From: Streptomyces bauhiniae
Lineage (GTDB): Bacteria; Actinomycetota; Actinomycetes; Streptomycetales; Streptomycetaceae
Length of the DNA: 64,000 bases
NCBI RefSeq assembly: GCF_004784475.1
Contig: NZ_SRRT01000013.1
Location: forward strand, 1-64,000
Reading direction: 5' to 3'
Shown: piece after piece, positions 50,618 through 58,529 of the stretch
Position numbering within the stretch: position 1 is the first letter of the stretch
How the letters are laid out: the number at the start of each line of letters is the position of its first letter
The notes under the pieces: model-generated
What the model was told of the DNA's origin: nothing
The model's database searches: none
The model's input: the letters and a program-made list of their open reading frames with translations, nothing else
Program-made: the position numbers and the translations under genes

Positions 50618-52233
50618 TGACCGCCCACGCCCCCGTAGTCGTCGGCATCAACGTGGGCCACGACGGCGGCGCCGCCCTCATCACCGACACCACGATGGTC
50701 GCCATCAGCGAAGAACGTCTCAACCGCACCCGCTACAGCCCCGGCTGGCAGGCCGCCCTCCTGTACTGCCTGCGTGCCGCCCGGGTGCAGCTCCAGGACG
50801 TCGACCTGATCGCGGTCAGCGGCATCGGTCACCACCCGCCCACAGCCGACGAGACCGGCCTGGCCCACCTCGGCGTCGACCCGGCCCGGATCGTCCCCGT
50901 CGACCACCACCTCAGCCACGCGTACACCGCGTACTGCCTCAGCCCGTACGACGAGGCGACCGTCCTGGTGGTCGACGGCGGCGGAAACAACGGCGACACC
51001 GAGACCTACTACGCGGCCACCCGGGACGGCATCCAACGCCTCGGCGGCAACCCGCCCGAGCGGCCCCGCGCGGGCGGTATCGGTGCCACGTACGAGGCGT
51101 TCACGAACTGGCTGGGGTGGCACGAGCAGGAAGCCGGGAAGACGATGGCCCTCGCGTCCTACGGGGACCCCGGCGCCCACCGGACTCCGCTGTTCGACGT
51201 CGAAGGCGCCACCGTCCACGGGTATCTCACCCGCACACATGCCGCAGGTGTTGCCGAGCTCGCAGAACGAACCGGTGCCGACTTCGGCCCGCCCGACAGC
51301 CGGGGCGGCGACCAGCGCGGCACCGACGCTGCCGCGTACGTCCAGGCCCAGACCGAACAGGCCCTGAGCGCCCTGGTCGGACAGACCATCGCCGCCACCG
51401 GCCTGAGCAACCTGTGCTTCGCCGGCGGCGTCGCCCTCAACTGCGTCGCCGCCGACAAGCTCCGCCGCCAGGACGCGGTCAGCGGCTACTTCGCGCCGCC
51501 AGCGTCTTCCGACCGGGGCCAGGCGCTCGGGTGCGCCCTCTACGCGTGGCACCAGATGACCGGCGAGATTCCCCGCCGCCCGCTCGCTCACGACTACTTC
51601 GGCCGCACCTACACGGACTCGGAGATCGAGCAGGCCCTGACCCGTGATCCGCGCTCCGGACTGGTCGAGCGCCGCCGGACGCCGCACCGGTGGCGACGAG
51701 AGAGCGACATCGCGGCTGCGGCGGCGCAGATGATCGCGGACGGCCGGATCATCGGCTGGTTCCAGGGCGGTAGCGAACTCGGCCCCCGCGCGCTCGGCGG
51801 TCGCAGCATCCTCGCCGACCCTCGCACGACGTCCAGTTCCGAGGCGCTGAACAGCCGCATCAAGCACCGCGAACCGTTCCGGCCCTTCGCGCCGGCCGTC
51901 CTCGCCGGCCACGCACGCGACTGGTTCGAGCTCGACGTGCCCAGCCCCTTCATGCTTCTGGCGCCGCCGGTCAGGGAGGACCGGACAGACAAGATCGCGG
52001 GAGTCGTCCACGTCGACGGGACCGCCCGGGTGCAGACCGTCGATCCGAGCGCTCCCGCCTTCGCAGCCCTGATCGAGCGCTTCCACCGGCTCACCGGAAC
52101 CCCGGTCGTGCTCAACACGAGCTTCAACGACAGGGAGCCCATCGTGGAGACCCCCGCACACGCCCTGGCCACGTTCCAGGCGTGTGACCTGGACGCCCTG
52201 TGCATCGGGGACTACCTGGTCGAGCGCAGCTGA
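50617..52233 (+). CDS. Carbamoyltransferase (NodU/TobZ type), 538 aa
   Basis: N-terminal ASKHA-like fold: GINVGHDGGAAL (10-21), HHLSHAYTAY (97-106, active-site histidines), VVDGGGNNGDTETYYA, and CFAGGVALNC. The C-terminal YrdC-like lobe has GWFQGGSELGPRALGGRSIL (about 380-399) and TPVVLNTSFND. These enzymes move a carbamoyl group from carbamoyl phosphate to a hydroxyl of an antibiotic or sugar. It argues for a carbamoylated product of the cluster. Confidence 0.85.
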   Translation: MTAHAPVVVGINVGHDGGAALITDTTMVAISEERLNRTRYSPGWQAALLYCLRAARVQLQDVDLIAVSGIGHHPPTADETGLAHLGVDPARIVPVDHHLSHAYTAYCLSPYDEATVLVVDGGGNNGDTETYYAATRDGIQRLGGNPPERPRAGGIGATYEAFTNWLGWHEQEAGKTMALASYGDPGAHRTPLFDVEGATVHGYLTRTHAAGVAELAERTGADFGPPDSRGGDQRGTDAAAYVQAQTEQALSALVGQTIAATGLSNLCFAGGVALNCVAADKLRRQDAVSGYFAPPASSDRGQALGCALYAWHQMTGEIPRRPLAHDYFGRTYTDSEIEQALTRDPRSGLVERRRTPHRWRRESDIAAAAAQMIADGRIIGWFQGGSELGPRALGGRSILADPRTTSSSEALNSRIKHREPFRPFAPAVLAGHARDWFELDVPSPFMLLAPPVREDRTDKIAGVVHVDGTARVQTVDPSAPAFAALIERFHRLTGTPVVLNTSFNDREPIVETPAHALATFQACDLDALCIGDYLVERS

Positions 52234-52254
52234 ACCACCTGCCAGACTGGAACC

Positions 52255-52716
52255 ATGAGCACTCTGCCTCTCCGGGAGGCGGCCCGAGCCGTCATTCTCG
52301 ACGCTGACCAGCGCATCCTGCTGCTCCGGTACGACGAGAATGGCGGCTTCTGGGCGACCCCAGGCGGCAGCCTTGAGCCGGGTGAGGACTATCCGACCGC
52401 CGCCCTGCGCGAACTGGGTGAGGAGCTTGGCGCGAAGGATGTGCTCCTGTCCGGCGAGATCGCCGAGCGTCGCCGAGAACATCCGGTCGGCGGGCGCCGC
52501 GTGCAGCAGATCGAGAAGTACTTCCTCGTCCGCGCATCGTCTGACGCCCTCGATGCCTCACGTGCCACACAGACGGACAACATCCGGGCCAGCCGCTGGT
52601 GGCCGCTGGATGAGCTCCGCTCAACCACAGAAACGGTCTACCCGCTCGGCCTTGTCGATGTGGTGGCCGATGTCCTTACCAAGGGTCTCCCGCGGGAGCC
52701 CGCCCTTCTTCACTGA
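52255..52716 (+). CDS. Nudix hydrolase, 153 aa
   Basis: Complete Nudix box GGSLEPGEDYPTAALREL followed by GEELGA (residues 37-60). Starts 21 bp after the carbamoyltransferase, so probably the same transcript. Such enzymes clean up nucleotide derivatives; here a role in resistance or precursor turnover is inference. Confidence 0.8.
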   Translation: MSTLPLREAARAVILDADQRILLLRYDENGGFWATPGGSLEPGEDYPTAALRELGEELGAKDVLLSGEIAERRREHPVGGRRVQQIEKYFLVRASSDALDASRATQTDNIRASRWWPLDELRSTTETVYPLGLVDVVADVLTKGLPREPALLH

Positions 52717-52846
52717 GGGCCCGACAAGACGTTCGTCCCGCCCCCGAGCGCGGCCGCTTTCACGGCGACCTGCCTCGGGAACGCTCCATGAGTCTGTGAC
52801 AGCACTCACGGTGGGCGCAGTCTGTGCTGGTCGTAGCGTTGAGGGC

Positions 52847-53392
52847 ATGTATGTCGATATTCGTAGCGTGCTGCGCAAGCACGAGGAAGAACTGCGGTGC
52901 TTCCGCCAGAATCTGTTCTCCGCAGACCCGCCCTCCGAGCTGCCGGCAGCCATGTCGAGGCACATCCGGACGACGGGACTGACGGCGCCGACCGGCTTCG
53001 GCCCGGTGCGGTCGGTGACCGACCGGCACGCGGTTCTCACGGTCCTCGGGGACATCAGCGACCAGGCCGTGCTCTTGGAGCGGCCGGATCGGGACGGGAG
53101 CGTGCTGACGCTGTCGGTCGCCGCGAGGCACAAGCAGCTGGGCACGCGCCAGGCTGTTGATCCAGCGGAGGCAGGGGCCTGGGTGAAGGCGATCGTGGGT
53201 TCCGCTTGGGCGCCGCACGTCTACACGGCCGGCGCCTTGAGCGGCTTCGCCTCGGCCGGTGTCCGGACCTCTCACCCCTTGACGACGCGGTACTTCTACC
53301 TGTTCCTGAGCCGGGACGGTGTCCCGCACGCTGAGCCGGAGCACCAACTCGGGGTGGAGCTCTCCCTGCTTGGTGAGGCGGACGCTGCCTGA
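52847..53392 (+). CDS. Hypothetical protein, 181 aa
   Basis: ATG 52847 with GAGGG close upstream. Mixed alpha/beta, no motif recognised. Possibly the last gene of the cluster or a separate unit; a 130-bp gap precedes it. Confidence 0.6.
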   Translation: MYVDIRSVLRKHEEELRCFRQNLFSADPPSELPAAMSRHIRTTGLTAPTGFGPVRSVTDRHAVLTVLGDISDQAVLLERPDRDGSVLTLSVAARHKQLGTRQAVDPAEAGAWVKAIVGSAWAPHVYTAGALSGFASAGVRTSHPLTTRYFYLFLSRDGVPHAEPEHQLGVELSLLGEADAA

Positions 53393-53714
53393 CCCGTCCA
53401 GCAGCCGGTCGCCGGGCCGCCACCGCGCGGTCCCATGGTCTTCCGATCGCGCACGCCCTCTGCTCCGGTCGCCCACCCCTGGGCCGCGCTATGCCGCGCA
53501 GCGGCAAAGCCGACCGGCCTCGGCATTGGTCAGCGCCCTGGGCCAGCGGAGCCCGGGAGCTCACCAGCGCTTCGCAGTACACCAGCGGCACCCTCAGCGC
53601 CGCGAGGTGCAACCGATAGCGTGACCCGTACGTGGGTGAGGTCGGTTGCTCAAGGGCACCGACATCGACGGACGATGCAAGCTGCGCAGCGGAAATCACG
53701 AACGGCAGGGGAAC
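53393..53714. other. Noncoding interval
   Basis: No gene supported. Base composition falls toward its right end as the ParA-like gene is approached. Confidence 0.4.
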
Positions 53715-54848
53715 ATGGCAGAGGATCAGCGAGAACAACTCGAACCGCAATTTCGTTTCCCGAAGCCGGATTCCGGAACATCGCACACGGATCAGCCTGG
53801 CGGTGCATCCCAAACCGCAATCACAGGACCTCGCACCGAGTCGGGCGATCACCTCGCTGGCAGCAATCCGGTGCCTGCGGCAGAGAATCGGGAAACTCCG
53901 AGTTCTTATAGTCACGCCGACTTCGAGGCGGCGGCGCGCAAAGCTAGCCCCCGAGGACCTGCGCAGCGCGGCTGGCGTGCGGGTATCCGGAAAGCGACGG
54001 GGGGAGCCCTGTCGCCTCGGATGAGCAGCCGGGAAGCCGCTGACACTCAAGCCTTGCGTCAAGTTCAGGCGTCACTCGCGGGCCCACGCAGCATTGTGTT
54101 CCTGAATCCGAAGGGCGGAGCCGGCACCACAACGTCAACTCTTCTTGCAGGCCGGACGTTCGGCGTGCATCGAGGAGGGGGTACCGCCGTCTGGGACAAC
54201 AATGAGACGCGCGGAAGCCTGGGGGGACGCGCACTCGCGGCAAATCACAACCACACGGCCCGTGAACTCCTCGCCAACATGAGCATGTTTGAGGATGTCA
54301 CTACGGCACGCATAGGCGATCTGGGGCGCTTCGTCCGAGGCCAAGGCCCGGCCCACTGCGACGTTCTGGCGTCAGATGAGCGGCCGGAGGTCACGGGACA
54401 TATCGCGGAACAGGACTTCACCCAAATCCACGACCTCCTGACCCGCTATTACAAACTCGTACTCATCGACACCGGAAACAATATGCGCGCGCCGAATTGG
54501 CTCGCGGCCGTCCGTTCTGCCGACCTACTAGTGGTGACCACAACAGTCCGCGAAGACACCTCATCCGCCGCATTGTGGATGCTCGACGCCCTACAGAACA
54601 ACGTTTTCGACAACGCCGCGGACCTCAAGAGAAAGACGGTGACACTTCTGGCCGAACCCACCCCTCATACCGATAAGGAGCTTCGAGAGAATCTCAAGGA
54701 CATCTTCAGCCAGCGAACGGATGCAGTCCTGCAAATTCCTTACGATCCGGCTCTGACTGACGGAGGGGTCGTCGACTACACACGCTTGCGCCCTGGGACG
54801 CACACCGCATGGCTCTATGCCTGCGCAGCTATGGCGGTCCGGCTGTGA
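53715..54848 (+). CDS. MinD/ParA-like ATPase, 377 aa
   Basis: ATG 53715 after AGGGGA. Long polar N-terminus (about 125 residues), then deviant Walker A KGGAGTTT (133-140), WDNNETRGSLG switch region and VLIDTGNNMRAP (Walker B). Typical of Streptomyces plasmid MinD/ParA-like ATPases, used in partition or transfer. Lower GC than the neighbours, suggesting separate acquisition. Not next to a ParB-like gene. Confidence 0.75.
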   Translation: MAEDQREQLEPQFRFPKPDSGTSHTDQPGGASQTAITGPRTESGDHLAGSNPVPAAENRETPSSYSHADFEAAARKASPRGPAQRGWRAGIRKATGGALSPRMSSREAADTQALRQVQASLAGPRSIVFLNPKGGAGTTTSTLLAGRTFGVHRGGGTAVWDNNETRGSLGGRALAANHNHTARELLANMSMFEDVTTARIGDLGRFVRGQGPAHCDVLASDERPEVTGHIAEQDFTQIHDLLTRYYKLVLIDTGNNMRAPNWLAAVRSADLLVVTTTVREDTSSAALWMLDALQNNVFDNAADLKRKTVTLLAEPTPHTDKELRENLKDIFSQRTDAVLQIPYDPALTDGGVVDYTRLRPGTHTAWLYACAAMAVRL

Positions 54849-54867
54849 CACCTTTCCGCGTTCGCAG

Positions 54868-55140
54868 CTACGGACCAGCGATCAGCCACAGGATGAGGAC
54901 GGCGTCGAGGTCGACGCTGAGCCGGTAGACGACCGAGATTCCGCGTCCGCCGGTCTCCTCCGGCATCAGTTCGAGGGCCCATGAGGTCGAACGGGGATCG
55001 GCGTCGGGAAGTCCGCGGGCGCGGTCGGAATCCGGGTCCTTCTCGATGAACAGGCGAGCGGACTCGACAGCGGCCCGCTCCGAGGTGCTGAGGCCGGCGA
55101 GGGCCTGCTCGGCGGCGTCGGAGTAGAAGGCGTGGGTCAC
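54868..55140 (-). CDS. RelE/ParE-type toxin, 90 aa
   Basis: Small protein with the RelE/ParE layout: an N-terminal strand, helices with LSTSERAAVESARLFIEKDP, and C-terminal strands ISVVYRLSVDLDAVLILWLI. Overlaps the stop of the upstream antitoxin gene by 4 bp. Expected to act on translation or gyrase; which one cannot be told. Confidence 0.65.
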   Translation of the reverse strand: MTHAFYSDAAEQALAGLSTSERAAVESARLFIEKDPDSDRARGLPDADPRSTSWALELMPEETGGRGISVVYRLSVDLDAVLILWLIAGP

Positions 55141-55436
55141 CGGCTCCCGGCCTCCGCCAGCTTGCGACGGAGTTCGGCCTCGACGTCGTCGGTCGACCGC
55201 GCGAGCGCGGCCATGCCCTGCGGGTCGTAGCGCAGGCGGACGCGGTTCCGGTACGCCTGGGCGAGCTCGCGCAGGGCGGTGAGGTCGTCGAGGCCGAGAG
55301 CGTCGAGCTCCTTCTCGAACTGATGCCGGTCACCGGGGAACCCCCACGTCGACAGGGTTTCCCGCAGTTCCGCGAGCGTCCCCATTGGCGGGGTGAAGCC
55401 GGTCCGGTCGGCCGGGTGGTCGGGCTGTGCGGTCAC
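55137..55436 (-). CDS. Antitoxin partner, 99 aa
   Basis: Helical protein (LAELRETLSTWGFPGDRHQF and ALRELAQAYRNRVRLRYDPQ), first gene of the pair. Size and order fit an antitoxin, but no known antitoxin family is recognised. Confidence 0.6.
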   Translation of the reverse strand: MTAQPDHPADRTGFTPPMGTLAELRETLSTWGFPGDRHQFEKELDALGLDDLTALRELAQAYRNRVRLRYDPQGMAALARSTDDVEAELRRKLAEAGSR

Positions 55437-55579
55437 GGTGACCTCCTTGTCGCTCTGCTCTCGACGCTACTCGTCCGCGGCCTGAAGGCGGAACGCCTCT
55501 GCCGAATCCGTACCCCCAGCGTTCCTCGCCGAGGTGCGCGGTAGCCGCGTTCCAGCGCCTTCGGCAACCGGCTGCGTGG

Positions 55580-55637
55580 TAGCTTTTCGAGTGCTGGAAG
55601 GGAGTGGCATCCCGGTCAGCAACTCACTCGAAATCAC
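55580..55637 (+). promoter_or_regulatory. Promoter plus hairpin leader, copy 11 (plus strand)
   Basis: -10-like TAGCTT (55580-55585). The leader has stem GCUGG/UCAGC, internal loop AA/GG, stem GGGA/UCCC (55600-55603 with 55610-55613) and loop GUGGCA (55604-55609), followed by CACTCGAAA. Here TTTCGAGTG (55585-55593) upstream can pair with CACTCGAAA (55625-55633), enclosing the whole element. Covers a gene 30 kb from the other copies. Confidence 0.7.
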
Positions 55638-55672
55638 GCATCAGGGGCCACAGGCCCCGTCTGGAGCGAACC

Positions 55673-56377
55673 TTGCAGAACAACCATGCTGTAACGCCCG
55701 ACGAGACGGCCGCCGAGGCCGACGTCGCTCACCTCATGGCGGGCAAGCAGATCACGCTGGACGAGCTGGCCGTCGAGGCGGCGGCGATGAGCCTCCGCCT
55801 GCGACAGCTCGCCCGCGCCGCGGAGACCCCGGCGACGCCGGTGGAACTGGAACCGATCATCGAGAGCCTGCGGCACCAGGGCCGCCAGCTCGGGGAGATC
55901 GAGGAGCAGCTGGCCGCGCTGGCGCGGATCGTCGAGGGCGACGTCCCGCTCGCCAAGACGTTCATGGGCTCGAAAGACCCGTGGGGTGCCGCTGCTCGCG
56001 GGAGCGACCGGGAGGACTACGGCGGCCCGGCCGTCGTGCCCACCGGTCGGCAGCTGCTGCACCTGGCGCACGCCGTCAAGCTGTCACCCGACACGGAGAC
56101 GACGACCTACCCAGAGGCCATGGGCGGGATGCGGGTCATCTGGGAGTCGAAGGCCGCGCAGGCCCGGCGCCGACGTGAGCGGGATACGGCGGTGGCGGCC
56201 GAGGTCCTGACCCTGAAGTGCGAGACCTGCGAGGTCAGTTCGGGTCACTGCGTGACGAGGAACGGGCGGATCTCGGAGCGTCCGCACACCAAGCGCCAGC
56301 GGGAGGCCGAGGCCACCGTGGACGCCCGGCTCGGCTTCCTCGGCGACAACCCCGTGGCCGTGCCCGGCGTCGACTGA
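55673..56377 (+). CDS. Zinc-finger protein, 234 aa
   Basis: TTG 55673 with GGAG 6 nt upstream; the hairpin-loop GTG 55604 is in frame and is the alternative start. Helical N-terminal two thirds. The C-terminus has CETCEVSSGHCVTRNGRISE with a following His, a CxxC...C...H zinc-finger form common in phage and plasmid DNA-binding proteins. Only plus-strand gene with the hairpin leader. Confidence 0.7.
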   Translation: MQNNHAVTPDETAAEADVAHLMAGKQITLDELAVEAAAMSLRLRQLARAAETPATPVELEPIIESLRHQGRQLGEIEEQLAALARIVEGDVPLAKTFMGSKDPWGAAARGSDREDYGGPAVVPTGRQLLHLAHAVKLSPDTETTTYPEAMGGMRVIWESKAAQARRRRERDTAVAAEVLTLKCETCEVSSGHCVTRNGRISERPHTKRQREAEATVDARLGFLGDNPVAVPGVD

Positions 56378-56408
56378 CCCGAAGGTCACCGCGCGGCACC
56401 CGCTGAAA

Positions 56409-56455
56409 CCGAAGGGGGCCTCACACCGGATCGTCCGGTGTGAGGCCCCCTTCGG
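56409..56455. terminator. Bidirectional terminator
   Basis: 22-bp perfect inverted repeat, arms 56409-56430 and 56434-56455, between convergent genes. Confidence 0.8.
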
Positions 56456-56467
56456 CGTCCCCGCCCC

Positions 56468-57079
56468 CTATCCGGCCGCAGCGGGCGCCGCGCCACGGTC
56501 GACGGTGGTGACGGCGGTCCACTGCCCCGCCCCGGTCTCGTACTCCATCGCGCGGGTGACGTGGCAGCGTACGGGTTGGGGCACACCGTCCAAGCGCACG
56601 AGGAGGTCTCGGCCGGCGGTGTCGACGACCGTTCCGGCGCGGCCGCCGTGCCGTACGCGGATCGCCAGGCCGAGATCGACGCCGTGGCGCTCCTGGAGGC
56701 CGTAGTACGCCCTCATGCGCTCCAGGTCGCCGTGCTGCCGGTCGGCCGCCTCGAACAGCGCCCGGCAGGCGGGGCGGCGGCAGTGGGACTTGGGCAGTTC
56801 GCGGGCCCCGAAGATCAGGCCCTCGTCCAGGAGGATGCGTACGGGGTCGCAGGCGGCTCCGATGCCGGTGAGCCCGCTGCCGACGGCGTAGCGGCGGGTG
56901 ACCACGGCGGCGTGCAGCTGGACGTCCGCGCGGGTGTTCGGGCTGCTGAGGTAGCTGGCGTCCCGGGTGGCGGCGGCGAGTTCACCGCGTCGGACGACCG
57001 GTGCGCCGTGCTCGGACTGTTCCGGCGGGGCGCCTAGGACCAGCGGCGCGGGGCGGCGGAGCATGGCGGGTACGGTCAC
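56468..57079 (-). CDS. Hypothetical protein, 203 aa
   Basis: GTG 57079 with AAGGAG close upstream and GTGA overlap with the gene before. CRRPACRAL in the middle could bind metal. The C-terminal part is beta-rich with GRAGTVVDTAGRDLLVRLDG. No family recognised. Confidence 0.7.
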   Translation of the reverse strand: MTVPAMLRRPAPLVLGAPPEQSEHGAPVVRRGELAAATRDASYLSSPNTRADVQLHAAVVTRRYAVGSGLTGIGAACDPVRILLDEGLIFGARELPKSHCRRPACRALFEAADRQHGDLERMRAYYGLQERHGVDLGLAIRVRHGGRAGTVVDTAGRDLLVRLDGVPQPVRCHVTRAMEYETGAGQWTAVTTVDRGAAPAAAG

Positions 57080-57318
57080 GAGTCTCCTTGCGCGAGTCGG
57101 TCGAGGGCGGCGAGCACGACGAGGTCGAGCTGGTCCGCGAGGGCGTCGAGGCCGTCGGCGGGCTCGATCTCGGGGTGGTTCCGGAGGGCGGAGGAAAGAC
57201 TGCGCATCAGCGCCGTCACCTGGTGGGCCGGCAGGAGTGCGCTCCCGTCCTCCTTGGACTGCATGACCACGAGGTCGGTGGGGATGGGGATGCGGCGCGG
57301 GTGCTGTTCGGCGGTCAC
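57076..57318 (-). CDS. Hypothetical protein, 80 aa
   Basis: GTG 57318 overlaps the preceding stop. Small helical acidic protein. Overlaps on both ends support translation. Confidence 0.65.
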   Translation of the reverse strand: MTAEQHPRRIPIPTDLVVMQSKEDGSALLPAHQVTALMRSLSSALRNHPEIEPADGLDALADQLDLVVLAALDRLAQGDS

Positions 57319-57683
57319 ACGCTCCCGCCGTCCTGCTGCGCGAGCCAGCGTTCGGCCTCGCTTCCGAGGCCGGCGGCCGCCGCGGCGGCGATCTCGCCCT
57401 GCTCGGCCTCTCGCCACCGCTCGACGGCCTCGCGCGCCGAGACCTCGTAGCGCAGGGGGTTGGACAGCGCCAGGCGCACCAGGAGCGGCGCCTTTCGGCG
57501 GAGGTGCGCGCCCCACTCCTCCGGGGTCGGCGGGTGCTCGTCTTCACGGGCGCGGAGGGTCAGGGTGAAGGCGTCGGCCTGGAGGACGGCGAGCTCCAGC
57601 TCGGCGGCCCTCTCCTCCTCGTCGGTGAAGCGGCCTCGGGTCCTCTCGATGTGCGCCCGGGTCTGCTCGTACTGGCTGGTCAT
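57315..57683 (-). CDS. Hypothetical protein, 122 aa
   Basis: Helical protein with long charged helices (RFTDEEERAAELELAVLQAD). 4-bp overlaps on both sides. No family recognised. Confidence 0.7.
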   Translation of the reverse strand: MTSQYEQTRAHIERTRGRFTDEEERAAELELAVLQADAFTLTLRAREDEHPPTPEEWGAHLRRKAPLLVRLALSNPLRYEVSAREAVERWREAEQGEIAAAAAAGLGSEAERWLAQQDGGSV

Positions 57684-58102
57684 GGGGTGACGGCTTCCTG
57701 ATGGGGTGCCGGCGGCGCGTACCCGGGGGTCCGGTCGCGCAGGCGGCTGTAGCGGGTCTGGGCGGTACGGCGGTCGGCGTCGCCGGCGACGGTCTCGCCG
57801 ACCTGTTTCCAGGTGCGGCCGTGCTGGAGGCGGGCGCGGTCGACGAGCTCCAGCTCGTGGCTGTCCAGGTCCTCGCGGGCGCGGCCGAGGAGAAGGAGGG
57901 CGTCGTCCAGGTCCTCGCCCGTGACGTCGCCGGCGTCGCGGTGCAGGGCACTGATCACCAGGTTGACCGCCTCGATCGGCGTGACCGTGAGGTACGGGCC
58001 GCCGAAGGCGTTGAGCTGCCGGTAGCGCTCGCCGCCGTGGCGGCGGGTGAGCCGTTCCAGCGCGGCGTCTTCGCGGCCGTATCGGTCAGGATCATGGGGC
58101 AT
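57680..58102 (-). CDS. HTH-type protein, 140 aa
   Basis: ATG 58102 six bases after a -10 TATGAT, so leaderless. C-terminal helix-turn-helix-like segment GRTWKQVGETVAGDADRRTA, alike in layout to the 31896 protein. First gene of a four-gene operon whose promoter -35 (GTGACA) lies within TGTCA site 6. Confidence 0.7.
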   Translation of the reverse strand: MPHDPDRYGREDAALERLTRRHGGERYRQLNAFGGPYLTVTPIEAVNLVISALHRDAGDVTGEDLDDALLLLGRAREDLDSHELELVDRARLQHGRTWKQVGETVAGDADRRTAQTRYSRLRDRTPGYAPPAPHQEAVTP

Positions 58103-58529
58103 AGCGTCATCATATTGATGACCGCGCGCGATTGTCACCGTTTCGTTGACACTCAGTTCAAGATCACTAAGACAGCGCATAATTCCGGTTATGCGCGCCC
58201 CTGCTGGAGCGAAGCCCTTCCGCGAAGGGGTACGCCAAACGTGTTTCACTAGTAGTGAAAGGGCGCGGAGGGGCGATAATTCCAGGAAGATCACTCGCTG
58301 CGTGATCTTGATCTCGCGTCCGCGCAGACCCTTGCGACAGGGCGGTCCACGGAGAGCGGGACGACGACAAAACGCCTGGTCAGAACCACTAAAGAGGAAC
58401 GTCATGTCTCTCCTCCACCCCCCGATTCTCCCATCGCTGCACTCCCCCGGGGAGGCGAATCTCCCGAGCGGCGCACTAAGCCGTCGCCGGGCGTCCAGGG
58501 CGAAGGTTCGGCGATAGGGAGACAGGGAG
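58103..58529. other. Divergent regulatory interval
   Basis: Holds TGTCA site 6, the promoter of the 57680-58102 operon, palindrome TTTCACTAGTAGTGAAA (58244-58260), and AAGATCAC...GTGATCTT (58287-58309) plus a third AAGATCAC (58160-58167). No gene seen. Confidence 0.6.
58133..58151 (-). promoter_or_regulatory. TGTCA/TGACA site 6 and leaderless promoter
   Basis: TGTCACCGTTTCGTTGACA on the plus strand. On the minus strand its GTGACA is a -35 box, 18 bp before -10 TATGAT (58109-58114). Confidence 0.65.

Noticed and set aside
58244..58260. TTTCACTAGTAGTGAAA as a chromosomal parS site
   Set aside because: Canonical parS is GTTTCACGTGAAAC; spacing and centre differ, so it is listed only as an unassigned palindrome.
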